Of a stretch of 64,000 nt of DNA, positions 11,274 to 23,824 are shown piece after piece. The stretch covers positions 1,116,001 through 1,180,000 of the forward strand of contig CP145416.1 in assembly GCA_036867785.1 (NCBI GenBank), read 5' to 3'. The notes under the pieces are model-generated. The model worked only from the letters and a program-made list of their open reading frames with translations, was not told the DNA's origin and ran no database searches. Source of the stretch: Plasmodiophora brassicae. Its lineage: Eukaryota > Endomyxa: Phytomyxea > Phytomyxea > Plasmodiophorida. How positions within the stretch are numbered: position 1 is the first letter of the stretch; every line of letters starts with the position of its first letter. Both the position numbers and the translations under genes were made by a program.

Positions 11274-11724
11274 GCGCCGATCGGCAAGCGGACCAACGAC
11301 GACGCGCACCTGGTGGAACTCCCCGCCAGACCAGGCGACGGTATGGCCTGCAGGCGGGGCAAATGTTCCCCATGGGCCACATGACGCGTGGCCCGTCGTG
11401 CGTTACGAGTTACGGCGTTACCGCGGGACGTGGGCCGCCTGTAACAGGGACGGCGAGTTGGCGCCAATCGCAGCCGTGGAAATGTGTGCAGCGTGCAGGC
11501 GGGTCGACTGACGCGGGCCGCCACAGGTACCGGATGGTCGGCGTTCACGTTCGCCCGCAGCTGGGCGTCAGACCCGCAACGCGGGGCATGCACGGCACCA
11601 GCGTTATCGACCGATAGACAGGTTCCTTGAGGGGAGGGCCGGCCTTGGGTGTAGGTACGGCCATCTAGATCTTGCTGATGGCCCTCTCCACAGTGCAGGG
11701 CTGCGCGATCGTGAGACAATAGAG
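11274..11724. other. divergent intergenic region
   Basis: 450 bp upstream of the lipase and of the small gene on the plus strand. No domain or convincing exon was found on either strand. Confidence 0.4.
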
Positions 11725-12164
11725 ATGATCCATTTGTGGCGTTTCCTGTCCCGTGTTGCGGTCGACAAGGACATCCGTTTCAGCACGGAGGCGGGGCTAC
11801 ACGAACTGGTTGCCGATGCATCGGGGCTCTTTCCATCGGCAACCCGTTCGCGTAGCCAAGCTGCTGGTTGAGCGTTTTGTGGAATACCTACTGGAACGTT
11901 GTCCCCAGTGGACAACACCGGGTATGTTTTACGTAGGAGGGGTGCGTTCCCATTTACAGCACGGGTTCTTTGCTGGCGCTGAAATTGAATCGCTGATCTG
12001 GTCGGCCGAGGTCTGCACTGAACAAGTTCATCACAGGCGAGCTGCGCAAGTGAACCATGCAACTTGTACACCAGCAGGAAGCCGACAAGCGTCTGAAAAC
12101 GAGAGCGTGGTACAAATGGCTGGTCGGCGACATCCGTTCCCGCATGATCAAAGATAATCAGTGA
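11725..12164 (+). CDS. small hypothetical protein
   Basis: A possible model with exons 11725..11808, 11861..12010 and 12075..12164 encodes 107 residues. Exon 1 reads RFLSRVAVDKDIRFSTEAGL and exon 2 begins LLVERFVEYLLERC; together they resemble an amphipathic helix pair, and the DKDIRFS spacing faintly recalls CENP-S/MHF1 histone-fold proteins. The last exon is basic and Trp-rich (KRLKTRAWYKWLVGDIRSRM). Splice donors are weak (GTTGCC, GTCTGC), so exon limits may be wrong. No function is claimed; the histone-fold idea is speculative. Confidence 0.3.
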
Positions 12165-12503
12165 CAATCCATGGAATGCCCACCGCCAGTTGTTATGGAT
12201 GGCTTCCATATCTTGCCAGGCACGAGGTGATCGCCTACGTCACCCACCAAGATGGAAACGAACCTCAGTAGCACCCGCAGACAGGTGCCGTACGACACCG
12301 GCCCATCGCTTATCCCGGTGTCGGCGAACGCTGAGCGTGCAACCATGGTCACCGTCGAGCGTTTCATAATCATCTAGTTCGTCGATGAAATCCAGCCGGG
12401 GACGATCGCTGCGTCGCCCGCATGGACGGCACTGGCGTTACCTTAACGCCCACTTGGCGATCTCGTTCGAGTACTCGTAATAACAGGGTTCGGCGGGACG
12501 GTC
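12165..12503. other. intergenic, nothing recognised
   Basis: About 340 bp upstream of the armadillo-repeat gene. No feature is supported. Confidence 0.4.
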
Positions 12504-15500
12504 ATGGGCGACATGGCGACGGTGCCGGCGCCATCGTCGACGTTGCCGGCGAAGCGCGGTTCGGCGTCGGGCGATCTGCAGAAGCACGCCGAGCAGGTTC
12601 GCACGATGCGGGCCTGCATCGAAAGCGCCGGCAGCGCCGACCAGGTCCGGGAGCATTTACAGACCAGCGACTTCTACGCCCGCACCGTCTCGATCGTCAA
12701 GTCGGCGATGCTGGCCGACCCGGCGACGACCGTTGCCGCTCTGGACCTGCTGCTCGCCGTCCTCGACATGTCCCGCGACCACATCCCGCTCTTCTTCAAG
12801 CGCTGCCGATCCGGGATCGACGTCCTCGCCAGGGTCCTCGTCGACTGTGCGAATCGCCCGTCGCCCTGCATCCGACACGTCGTCCCGGTCCTGAACACGC
12901 TGTCAGCGACGTCCCCAGGGACCGTCCTGGCCAGGTGCGCTCAGTCGCTCGCCAGCTTCTGGGACGTCCACGACCTGCACCCGCCCGATCCCGACCTCGA
13001 CCTGGACCTGGCTCGACTCGTCGCGTCCATCGTCACGAGAGGTGATCGCTCCTACGCAAGCGCCCCGCTTGGTTGCCTCTAACCAGCCCTGACAGACGAC
13101 CTGGACGGGCACATTGCCACGTTGCTGATGTCGGACGCGGTCGTGTCGACGCTGTCCTGCGGGTTGATCCGGTCGTGTGGCAGCCTCGTCGGCGAGTACG
13201 AGCGCACAGGGCGCGTTAGCGACCCTGGGGCATCGGCGTCGTCGACGTTCGCGGCGGCCCTGTGTGCGATCGCGGCCGCCAAACCCGACGCCTGGCCGCT
13301 GATCAACCTAATGCAGTCGAACGGGTCGATCTGCACCATCATGGACGCCATCGACGTGGCCGGGTCGGCGGGGCGCGTCGAAGCGCACGCCAGACTGATC
13401 GTCCTGCTCGGGTTCATGGAGATCGATGCGGATTCGATCGGGAAGGCCGAGGTCAGGGAGACGCTGGAGCGGTTCGTGCGCCTGGAGACGTGCTGCCGGG
13501 AGATGTGGGCGGCGCCCGGCAACGACGACGTCGTCAGCGCGTCGCTGAACGAACTCAGCGAGATGCTGGCGGCGCCGCTGTTCGGCGAGGTCGCCATCTG
13601 CATCCCGGATATCGTCAAGCTGCTGATCAACTGCTTGGGCAACATTGACGAGATGGTGATGGTGCCCGCGCTGAACGCCACGTACCTGTTCCTGCTGGCC
13701 TGCCCCGACGCCCAGCAGCAGTTCCTGGATCGGGGCGGGTTCGACGCGCTCGCTGAGTGCCTCCACGACTACAACGTGGAGATCCGGGTGACGTCGATGG
13801 AGATCCTGAGCATCGTGGCGGCACGCCACCCAGAGAACCGGTCCATGCTGCAGTCGTCCGGCATCGTCAAGTACATCCTCGAGCTGATCGGGCAGTTCGG
13901 GCGCGACGACGACGTCGGCGTACAGATCGTCGAGGCGGGCGCCGGCGTTCTCGGGCTGGCGCTCACCGAGACGCCCGCCAACCAAGAGTACATGTCCGAC
14001 CACGACGGCGTCAGCATCCTCCTCAGCACCATTCGCGCCTGCATCGCCGGCGAGGGCGACATCGCCCAGACCACGATCGACGCGCTGCTGCTGGCCCTGA
14101 ACAACCTCGTCTACAGGAACAGGTGCCGTCGTCATCGTTGTACGAGAATCGGGACCCCGGTCGCTGACCATTAGTCGGGGGCAGGCGGGCGCAGGAAGAG
14201 TTCAGGAAGCACGGCGGGTTCGAGGTCGCGTTCCGGTTGTGGAACGACGACGACGACGCGCTGCTGGCGAGCGTGTTGAACCTGCTGGTGAACGCGATCG
14301 ACACGTGCGAACCGAACCAGGAGATGGTGTGCACGGCGGCGTTCCAGGCGCGGATGACGTCGCTGCTCGACGGCGGCCATGCGGCGATCTCGTGCGTGTT
14401 GCTGTCGCATGCGACCTGGAACCACGAACGGAACCAGGCGCTGTTCTCGACCGAGGCGGTCGTCGAGCTCCTGCTGAAGCACGTTGCGTCGAATGCCAAG
14501 CAGGACCAGCTGAGCCTGTTCGCGCTTATGGCGTTGTCGAACCTCAGCTATCAGAACAGCGCGCTGCAGGACCTGGTCGCAAAGTTCGACGGCGTTGCCG
14601 TCGTGCACGAGGCGTTGGTTCGCGCGACACAGCAAGGCGACGCCGTCACGTATGGCGCGATCACGACCGCCTTGGGCAACGTCGTGCACCGCCACGACGT
14701 TAACGGGACAGCGTTGGTGGGTCTCGGCGGCGTTGACCTGCTTCTGACGTACATCACCGACAACGACGACGACGACACGAGCGAGTTCGGGGCGCTGGGC
14801 TCCAGCGCGTTCCTGACGATCGTCCAGATGGGCGAAACGTCGTTGACGCATATCCTCCAGGTGCTGAAGACGGGCAAGGCACCTGCCGTCACCGGGAACG
14901 CATGCGCCGGCGCTCCCGATGACGGCATGGACCCGCTGATCCCGTACCTGACCGCCCTGAACGGGATCATCTACCTAAGCCCGGCCATGGCCGAGTTCGT
15001 CATCCGATCGGAAGGCCTGGCCACCATCGTCGGCCTTCTGAGACACGAGTCGAAACGAGCCTTAGCTGGGTAACGATCGGGAGAGCGACGTCGCACCTGA
15101 GTGCACCACCTGAGCAGACCGTATTAGGTACATCCTCTTTATCCTGGTGAACCTGACCGTGTCGCAGCAGAAGCCGGTGCAGGCGCGAGCGAGGTCAGAG
15201 GGAGCATTCGACGCGCTGGAATCGTGCCTACGTTGGTTGGGCGCCGGCGAGCCGGATGACGACGACGCGGCGTTCTCCCGGGGCGAGATCCGACGTGTCA
15301 TCTACCAGGTGCTGGACAACCTTCTCACCGGCAACACAAGCAACACGCGCGAGTTCCTGTCCAGGACGTTGATGATCGAGACGCTGCTGTCCGATTGTGG
15401 GGAGCTGACCGGCGCCCGGCGGAACGCGACAGCGTTGCCCGAGGCCGCTGAAGTCCTACTGACGCTCTGCGAGCAGCCTCGGGCGACGGATGCCATTGGA

Positions 15501-15611
15501 GTCGATCGCGTTCGTCCGCTGCTCGAGATCATCCAGCAGCGGACGTCGTCGCAGACGATGCACGACAAGGCTCAGCATCTGCTCCAACAGATTTCAGGAC
15601 GACGGCACTGA
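12504..15611 (+). CDS. armadillo-repeat protein
   Basis: Exons 12504..13041, 13087..14122, 14185..15069 and 15128..15611 encode 980 residues. The protein is almost wholly alpha-helical repeat of about 42 residues; clear repeat cores are GFDALAECLHDYNVEIRVTS, ALNNLVYRNRRAQEEFRKHG and ALMALSNLSYQNSALQDLV, with the N..LS/LAL..L pattern of armadillo units. The exon 2-3 junction (NNLVYRNR|RAQEEF) restores a repeat and decides the acceptor at 14184. Acidic runs (DDDD) punctuate loops. No enzymatic or localisation domain is visible, so it is best regarded as a scaffold. The family subtype cannot be set by eye. Confidence 0.8.
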
Positions 15612-15713
15612 ATACAGGAACGCCGAGCAACGCGGTCGTGAGCGTCGTGCCAGGGTGTATTGGGGACGCGAGCCGTGCACGATCAGAGCAGGCATCATAA
15701 TGCCTGGGGCGCA

Positions 15714-16362
15714 TTACCGGAACGTCTTGGCGAAGGTTTCCCTGGCAGTCTGGAAAGCTTGGGCGAGCGATTGCTCGGCGATGGGCGCGTCCCTGTCGGC
15801 GCCCTTCATGGCGACGCCGTCAACCACAAGGACGCTGTCCGTTTCGAGAATGATGCCATCGTCCAGGATTTCGTCGATGGTCAGCAGCAGGACGTCGAGG
15901 TTGTCGATGAGCGGCTGCCGATCAATGGGAACGCGCAGGAGCGACGTCAGGCTCTCTTCCAGACAGACCAGGACGTGATGCAGGACGAGTTCGTTCTCGT
16001 CGGCAGCACCGATGACGTAGACGAAGGCGTCGCCGTAGAATTTGAAAACGGTCACGTACTGATCGAACATGACGACCTCGCCTGTATCGCGTCACTTAAA
16101 CCGAGCAATGACGGCGGATCTGGGCCGGATCTACCTTCTTTCCTCGCATTCAGGATGCGACTCGTTTTACCGAATACGGCTCGCTCGAGCGCCAGTTGCT
16201 TATCCAGGGCGAGCAGGTCGGGATCGAAGTACTTCACACCAATGCGCGTCCCCTGTCCATCCAGCACGACGGCGGCTTTCACCTTCGACTGGATCTAGCA
16301 CCGCAACGCATACGATCAGCAGACGTCACGAGACCGTGCCACTCATCGACACTCACCGACAT
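15714..16362 (-). CDS. COPZ1: coatomer subunit zeta (COPI)
   Basis: Exons complement(15714..16081, 16135..16294, 16357..16362) encode 177 residues, exactly the usual zeta-COP length. The longin core is clear: VKAAVVLDGQGTRIGVKYF, then KQLALERAVFGKTSR, FYVIG-like FVYVIGAADENELVL, and LLLTIDEILDDGIILETDS. The first coding exon is only six bases (Met-Ser) followed by a perfect GTGAGT donor. Zeta-COP pairs with gamma-COP in the COPI coat for Golgi-to-ER traffic. The gene is convergent with the armadillo gene, leaving 102 bp between stops. Confidence 0.95.
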
Positions 16363-16997
16363 GGCTGTCCCAAAATCCCCAGCAACTCCGGGGCGCGCCG
16401 CCAAAAAGCCATTCACGCCAGCGCCCCATTCACCAGTGCAGAATAGATACGGGCTGGGGGACGTCACTGTTTGGCACAGTGTGCTTGAACCCCGCCGCTT
16501 CTGACCCATTCTCGAGACTGTCACCTGCATTCCCGGGATGTCGACGGATCGGACGGGTCGGGCAGGAGGAACGGTTTCTGTTGCTTGCCCAAAAATAGAC
16601 CCGACGAAGGTGTGCGCTGCTTCCCGCCCCGCGTCGGAAGACGCCCGTCAGCGACATGGCATGCATTGTTGATTGGGGCAGCGAGCCTTGCCAGCGTGAC
16701 GCCACGCGTCGTGTTATGCGCATAGCAGTGCGTCAGCCATGATCGTGGGCGTGCTGCCATTCGATACAGACTGCGGGCTGTTATGTATTCTGTCCGACCT
16801 GTACGAATCCCGTCGGCGGGGTGCTCCCGCGAGTGGCGCACAAATGGCGCGCACTTTTCCGGACGATTTTGCGCGTGTCGTGCAGCAAGGGCACACTGAC
16901 ATTGTGCGAATCTCCCCGTATAACCATTGGGCGTGACGGCGCCGGTGCCCTGGTCGACCACCGCCACCACGTCGTCGTCGACATCGGTCGAGATTCA
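16363..16997. other. divergent intergenic region
   Basis: 635 bp between coatomer zeta and the zinc-finger gene. Several open frames exist on the minus strand but none carries a domain; likely two promoters. Confidence 0.4.
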
Positions 16998-18246
16998 ATG
17001 CCTGGACAGAAACGCCAACGGGAGTCGCCGTCGTTCGGGCCGCTGCCGTCACCGAGCATTGGCCCCGGGTTCTCCTGCGGCACGCCGACAATCGGCCCAT
17101 TGCCCGCTGTTCGGTCCATCACCAACACGCCGCTATTCCGGTCCAGCCCGAGGACGACCCCGTCCGGGCTGTTCAATTCGCCGAGTACGTCACCGTAATC
17201 CATCTGTTCGTGGGTCGTCTCTAACCGTGTGTGCAGTGTTTTCTGTGCGAACGCCGGTGCTAGATTTCCAACCGACACCGCCAATGTTCGCCAGCGCGTA
17301 TGGCAGCAACAGTAACCCGCATGGCGCGAACGCGTCGTCAAACGTGCACCAGTCACTGCTGATGTCGCCGATGCCGTTCATGAATTCGCCGTCGACGCCG
17401 ATGCCGTCACATGACCTACAAAATTCGCTCCTGCTGGATTCCGTACCGGGCCTGTCTCTCAATGGGTATGTCTCCTCAATTACGTATATGTACTCACAGA
17501 ACTTACTTGAATTTCCGTACTAGGCCCCAGGCTCAGTCGTCCGTACTAGAACGGTTCAAGAAGTTTTTCGATAATCAGCGAGTCTTGGACGATTCCATTG
17601 CAGGGCACTTTCAAAAGCAGGTTGGTTGGCTTATCGTTGCTCGCTTGTATGCTTCCCGGGCTCAATCGTGGCTTTGTAGTCATCGATGCCTAGTATGACC
17701 GTCAATCATCGTGCCGGTATTATGCCCGTGATTGACGACGACGAGGAGGATGACGATGACCCGTCGTCTGGCGATGCATCTGGCGATTCACCGTTACTCG
17801 GTGCGGACGTGGACTTATCGACGCTTGTGGGCGAATCCGTCGCAAACGACCAGTCCTTGCGTCCTGGTAGCAGCTGTCACCAGTGTAAGAGCAGGAGGAC
17901 GAACGGCCAGCTCTCGCATTGCAGCGGCAACAACAAGCGCAAGTCGTGCCGGAAGAAGTACTGCGACCAATGTCTGACGAAGTTCTATCAAATGCACTCG
18001 TCCAGGCATAAATCGTATCGCGACCGTAAATGGTCGTGCCCATCGTGCCAGGGTATGTGCTGCTGTGCAGCCTGCCGGCGCTCCAAGACGAAGGTCGCAA
18101 GGGCGCCGAACGGAAAAACCCCCGAGATGTACTCGCCGGCGACGTCGATGGCCGTCGGACTGGTGTACTTTGGCGACTTTGACCTCCTCAGTGGGGAGGC
18201 TCTCCCGTCATCCACAAGTGACCCCAAGCCATCTGACGATAGCTAA
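16998..18246 (+). CDS. CDCA7-type zf-4CXXC_R1 zinc-finger protein
   Basis: Exons 16998..17184, 17237..17465, 17524..17620 and 17680..18246 encode 359 residues. The C-terminal domain reads SCHQCKSRRTNG, KYCDQCLTKFY, then WSCPSCQGMCCCAACRR: a run of CXXC pairs in the order of the CDCA7 R1 domain. The N-terminal half is Ser/Pro-rich with SPS and TPP motifs, and an acidic stretch (DDDEEDDDD) precedes the finger. CDCA7 proteins recruit the HELLS/DDM1 remodeller to chromatin in other eukaryotes; here the domain is divergent, so a nuclear DNA- or chromatin-binding role is inferred. The donor GTACGT at 17185 was chosen because it alone restores the frame. Confidence 0.85.
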
Positions 18247-18510
18247 TGTATCAACTGTGTTTTGTGTTTCACTTGCGATGGTTCACCTGTCACCGAGCAG
18301 CAACGACGGTTCGCCAGTGCAGTCGAACAATTTTAATCGCATGTGACCGGCCGGCCACCGTGTCGATGGGTTCGTCGCATGTTCACACACGTCGCGGGAC
18401 ATCCTCAGGTGCATGCAACGATGCGCGCGCGCTGTGAGACGCCCCAAATTCAGGTGCAGTCGGCGAACACGTGCAGCTGCAGATCGCGTGACGCAGATTG
18501 GCAACCCGCG

Positions 18511-19471
18511 ATGGACGTCGACGAGCACGGCATGGCGGGCGTGCACCGGGCGGCGTCCCAGGGCCTGCTGGACGAATGCGCCGGGCTGCTGCGGTCGGAT
18601 CCCAGCCTGGTCGAGTGTCGGGATTCGGTCGGGAATACGCCGCTGCACTGGGCGGTGGTCAACCCGGACCTCGTTGCCGTCGTCGTCGGCACCAACGCTG
18701 ATGTCAACGCGCGTAATCGCAAAGGCGATACCCCGCTCATGAAGGCTGTGGCCAGAGACCGGCCTCGTTCCGTGTCCGTTCTCGCTGACCATGGCGCGGA
18801 TGTCTCACTACAAAACGCATTGGGTAGGCAACGGCATTGTCAAGTCGTTTCCTGTCGCCTGATCGTCTTGGACAGGGAGGACGGCACTGATGATGGCCGC
18901 TGAACTGGGCAATCTCGAAATCGTCCGGTGTCTGCTGGGTCATGGTGCCGACCCCAGAGTACAGGACGCATCTGGGTGGACGGCATTGCACTTTGCATCG
19001 TTGGGCGCCTGGCCGCAATACGAAAGCCATCGGGGTGCGATGAAGGCTCTGCTGGCGAGCGGTGCCGACGTGAATGCTGTCGAGAAGACATGCGGGTGGA
19101 CGCCGATTCATGTCGCCACCGACGCCAGTGCTGTCCGGATCCTGGCGGGCGCCGGTGCCGACATCAACCGCGCTGATCGGGACGGTCGTGCCCCTGTCCA
19201 CTACCTGAACGCAGATGGCGTTGCCGAATTGCACACGCTCAACGCTCGGCTTGACGCTGTGGACCGGTTCCATCGAACCGCATTGCACCTGTGTGCCAGC
19301 CCCGAGAAAGCCATCATCCTGATCGCGCTGTGCCCCAACGACATCAACCGGCCCGACGCGCAGGGGAAGACGCCCCTGGATTGGGCGCTGACCCGACCCG
19401 AGGTCGCTCGCGTCATCCGGGAACGTGGCGGCCAAACCAGCAACAACGTATCGCGCTGCTCGATTATGTAG
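18511..19471 (+). CDS. ankyrin-repeat protein with C-terminal CaaX box
   Basis: Exons 18511..18823 and 18876..19471 encode 302 residues. About seven ankyrin units are visible, for example GNTPLHWAVVNPD, GDTPLMKAVARDR, GRTALMMAAELGNLEIVRCL, GWTALHFASLG, GWTPIHVATD and GKTPLDWAL. The intron falls inside the third unit and splicing rebuilds LGRTALMMAAE. The protein ends VSRCSIM, a CaaX box with Met at X, favouring farnesylation. It is probably a membrane-tethered adaptor. Partners are unknown. Confidence 0.88.
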
Positions 19472-19820
19472 AACTCCTTGTTCCAGCGTTGCATGCAGGC
19501 GCAGATGCGTGAACGGGAAATCTGAACACACGCCTTCGATTCGGGTTTCCAGAGCGACCGGTAGCGGACGGTTTCTCTCTCTCTCGCTCGCTGTGGTTGG
19601 TCGGTGCCCGTGCCCCGGGTCGGCTCAGCGTTTTGCTGCCGACTTCCGACCGCAGGGGCGTCCTGGAAAATGTCGTGTTGTGGTTTGGCACGTGTGGGAA
19701 TCTGTTGGGCTTGGGCGGGCATGGGGTTGCGGTTGGACTCCTAGTAGCAGAAGTCTGCGCCCGGAGGTCTCTCACGGACCTCGACGTGCTCAACCGTACC
19801 ATTGCAACGCTGATTCCAAT
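19472..19820. other. intergenic, nothing recognised
   Basis: About 350 bp that happens to be open in frame with the next gene but has non-coding-like composition, including a (CT)n run near 19573-19590. The next gene's own ATG at 19821 is the better start. Confidence 0.5.
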
Positions 19821-21727
19821 ATGAGCGTCGATGTCGCGCCGGACGTCGACGTCGACATGGGCGGCGCCACGCCGCCCGACGCCGCCGCACCCGCTCCGCT
19901 CGACGCTATCGGCGACCACGAGGAGGTCTGGATCGTGAGGTCGACCGGCGAAGCGTACAGGACTTACGCCGAGTACATTCAACGCGTGGCCGACCTTCGC
20001 CGGCCCGTCTTCACCTGCGCCGTCACCGGGCGCACCGGTTTGCGATACGAGGAGTCGCTATCGGGCGAGCGACACGTTCAGGAGCGGTTGTCGTCGTTCC
20101 CCGATGATCTTGTCCGTCCGCTTCTGTCACATTGCCATGGGTCCACCGCGAAGCTCTCCGAACTGGTCGCCACCGCGTATTCGTTGCTGAACGGCGCCGT
20201 TGCGAAACAGATCATCAAGCTGATGATCCGACAGTCGACATCACGACCGCCGTTCCCAGGTTCACCCTGGATTGTCCATCAGAACCTGCTCGACGAGTAC
20301 GACGTCCCCATCGCGAAGCTTCCGCCCGAGGTCCAGGACGTCATTGACCAGCATCGCGCCGGCAAGACCATCCGAAAGCGACCGGAAGGGATGCTGGCAG
20401 CACCGTCCGAGCCGCTCATCATTAAGTACCCGATCGAAGATGCACGACTGCCTGGCTATGCATCGTTGGCCGCCGAACTTCCTGCACTAAGGCCGCCGCC
20501 GGAGTGGACCTGCGATCCCGAGCTGAAGGTGTTCGGCAGCCTGTACATGAGTTGGCACTTCCTGTGGAGGTTCCATGAGGAGCTGGCCGTGTCGCGTTTC
20601 TCGCTGGACGACTGGATCGAGGCGATGCGCGACCCGCAGGAATCGTCGATCTTCGCCGAAGTCGTCGCCGCGCTCGTCCACGTCATTGCGCCGCAATCGT
20701 CGTCGCCGAAGAACAAGTCGGCGTTCGAGATCGACAGCGTGCTGCAGATTCTGGAGGCACTGAACGAGGAGATCGAAGAGCTAACTGGCACGGGGCTGGA
20801 GGACATGTCGCGAATCGAGGACGCCCTCGATTCGACGGCACATTTGTACGCGGTCGATCCTGCGCTCCGGTAATTACCGTCCCGCTGTTGCACGCCTGTT
20901 GATACTGATATGTGGCATGCGCCAGGGCCTATATTGTCCGGCTGTTGTGCGACCAGGCGCTGGGCACGGAAACGCTTCGCGAGGCGATCGATGCCGACCT
21001 CGCGGGGCGAAACGAACTGCGGCAATCGCAACGACAATCCGTTGCCGATGAGCGGAAAGAGCTTCGGGAGCAGAAGGCGATGATCAAGGAGGAGCGCACG
21101 CTACTGAGCCAGAGCAAGGCGGTCGACCTTGTCGAGCAAACGCGTCAGGAGTTCGAGGCCAAGGAAGGCGTTGAGAAGACGCGGCAGCAACTGCTGTCGG
21201 AACAGAAGAGGGTGCGACAGGCGGAGGCGGAACAGCGCACCCTTCTCGCCGAGCAGCAGAAAGCGGAAGCGCGCCTGCGTGCCCTCGAGTCCAAGTACGA
21301 AGCTGCCCTCAAGGACGGTGGTCGCGGCAAGCTACAGGCCTTCGTCGTGCAGATGCGTGAGCTCCAGATCCGATGCCTGCCGCTGGGCCAGGACCGGTAC
21401 AAGAACGACTACTTCTGGACGCCCTCCTGCGACGGTCGCATCGTCGTCGCCAGATGGACGGACGGCGTCTGGGGCTGGTACGACACCGTTGAAGACCTGC
21501 GCGCGCTTCATGCCCTGCTGAACGACAAAGGCATCCGCGAAGCCGACCTTCTCGAGAAACTCACCCTGCTGGAATCCGTCATCGCCAGCGAACGCGGGGC
21601 GCACCTGAACCGCCTGGGCGGCAGCGACGCCGCCCGGGCCGCCAAGCGCAAGACTCGGGCGGCGGCCCGCGATGGCGACTACACCGATCGCGTCTGGTCG
21701 AACAAGCTCAGACGCGTCTCCGTATAA
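19821..21727 (+). CDS. WAC-DDT-WHIM protein, ISWI-complex ACF1/Itc1-like
   Basis: Exons 19821..20869 and 20926..21727 encode 616 residues. After an acidic leader, residues about 30-110 form a WAC domain (EEVWIVRSTGEAYRTYAEYI, FTCAVTGRTGLRYEESL). A DDT domain follows near residue 230 (KVFGSLYMSWHFLWRFHEEL). Exon 2 holds a long charged coiled coil and a WHIM2/3-type motif (CLPLGQDRYKNDYFWTP, ending GWYDTVEDLRAL). This is the order of Acf1/BAZ1 and yeast Itc1, the large partners of ISWI remodellers. No PHD finger or bromodomain is present, so it is closer to the short Itc1 form. Role: nucleosome spacing, nuclear. Confidence 0.88.
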
Positions 21728-21901
21728 CAAGCATTGTTATCGTGTCAATAATAATTCATGTCGTTGCGAGCGGCCGGCCTCGCAATGCTTCGCCGTCTGC
21801 GGTTTCCACCGGACCAGATCAGCAGTTCCACCGGAGCAGAGTAGCGGTCCCATCGGAGCCGTTCGGACGCAGCGCGCGCGTTGGCCACTGGACCGGTCGC
21901 C

Positions 21902-23824
21902 ATGGGCAAGCCTGTGCGGGAACGCGCCGGCCGGCGAAGTGGCGGCGAGAAACGGGATCGCAGAAAGGCCGCCGCGCAGAAGCAGGACGCTGCCGCCCGC
22001 TGCATGACGGCCAGCCGCGGGTCGTCGTCGTCGTCGGGGGCGGCGGCGGCGGCGGCGTGCGCACACGTCACCAAGGCGACGGCCAAGGGTGCCAAAGCGC
22101 ATCGCAAACGATTGACGGTCGACCATTGCCAGTCGTGCGACGCGCCGTCAGCCTGGCTGTGTCTGACGTGCGGCAACGTCGGGTGCGGGCGCGACGACGC
22201 CGGCCACGCCGAAGAGCATTTCAAGTCGAATGGCATCAAGCATTGCATTTCGTTCTGCGCGATGCAGGCGCGGTTCTGGTGCTATGCCTGCGACGACGAA
22301 GTCGACATCGACCCTGAGGCGATGTTCGCGAAGACGTGGCGGCGCCAGGCCCTGGATAAGCTCACCAAGACATTGACGCTGAAGTCGGCCCGGGAGCGGA
22401 ACAGCAACGACGACGACGATGCAGTGAAAAAGTACGCGAACGAGATGGCGAACAGCGGCGACGTCTCCGGGCCGCGCGGCATCAAGAACATTGGCAACAC
22501 GTGCTTCTTCGCGTCACTGATGCAGTCGGTGTGTGTGGCGCGCCCGCTGCGTGCGTACTTCAACAAGAAGTCCAGCGCTGACGATCGGCCTCTGCACGCG
22601 GGCCTGCGCGCCTTCTCCTCGCTTCTGCTGTCGTCAGGGTCCGCTGCCAATCCGGGCGCCTTGCTCGACCTCGTATCGCAACGGCATCGCATCTTCCGCG
22701 GACGGCAGCAGCACGACGCGCATGAGCTCCTGAGGTGCCTCGTCGCCGCACTGCACGAGGAGTACTTGGACGATGTTGTCGCGATGAGGAAGGCGGCCGT
22801 CAGGTCATGGGACGTGGACGATATGCGACGATTCCTTCGAGAAGCGATACCGGCTCTGCCGAACGATGTCGTCGACGACCTGGCACCGCTGCTCGTGGAC
22901 AGCAAATACGACGATGATCTCGTGCCGGAGCAGCACCGTGACGCGTTCGCGAGCCTGCATCGCGCGCTTCGCCACGGCAGGTCGCCGTTCATTCGCGTGA
23001 CGCTGCCGTCGCTTGTCGACGACACGTTCGGCGGCATGCTGCAATCGCATATTCGCTGCCTGGCCTGCCAGCACGTTTCGAATACGCTCGAACCGTGCTA
23101 TGACCTGTCGCTGTCGATCACCCCGTCGGTTGCGCTGGCGTCGCCGCGGCATCATCAGCGAAAGACGCCGAAGAAAGCGTCGACCGTTCCTGAAGATGAA
23201 GACGTCCTGGTGGCCGTCACCATCGATCTGCTGGTCGACGCCGTCGTGAACCTGTCGATCAGCGCTGTCGAGGTCCACGAGTCCACCGTTCGGCAGCAGT
23301 ACAAGGCGTCACAAGCCCAGGTACGGCTATCGTATGTATCGCTGCGTTGGCTGCGCCTGATGTGGCACATGCGATGACAGCTACGTGGGCCCTGCACCGT
23401 CAGTGACTGCCTAAGAGCATTCTTTAGCGCCGAGATTCTGACGGGCGACAACGCGTACGATTGTTCTAAGTGCAAGAGGCGCAGCGCTAGCAGCAAGCTG
23501 TACACGGTCGAACGGACACCGGCTGTCCTCGTTCTCCATCTGAAACGTTTCTCGCAAGACGGCAGACGCCTTCACAAAGAGGATAAGCACATTGGCTTTG
23601 ATATCGATCTCGACCTGCGCCCGTACTCATCGTCCAGCTCGGCGTCCTATTCCCTGTTCGCGGTGGTCGTGCACATGGGATCGATGGGCGGCGGTCACTA
23701 CGTGGCCTACGTGAAACGCCATGGTGGCCAATGGATGTACTTCTCGGATGCCACGGTTGCGCCCGTATCCGTCGAACGCGTCCTGTCGCAACAGGCATAC
23801 CTGTTACTCTACGAGCGCACATGA
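21902..23824 (+). CDS. ubiquitin-specific protease with ZnF-UBP domain (USP16/45-like)
   Basis: Exons 21902..23320 and 23381..23824 encode 620 residues. The ZnF-UBP domain occupies about residues 55-140 (CQSCDAPSAWLCLTCGNVGCG, FWCYACDDEVD). The catalytic Cys box is GIKNIGNTCFFASLMQ and the His box is MGGGHYVAYVK, with DATVAPVS carrying the late Asp. A CXXC pair (CLAC, with CSKC later) forms the USP finger. An Asp-rich loop (NSNDDDDAV) separates the modules. It is a cysteine protease removing ubiquitin, placed near USP16/USP45/USP3 by domain order. The catalytic triad looks intact. The ATG follows a non-ATG open stretch, so 21902 is the first usable start. Confidence 0.93.

Noticed and set aside
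16739-16936. 65-codon plus-strand frame upstream of the zinc-finger gene
   Set aside because: No splice-consistent link to the gene, no domain, and neutral codon usage.
19573-19590. CT-rich run
   Set aside because: Too short to be more than a simple pyrimidine tract in a 5' flank.
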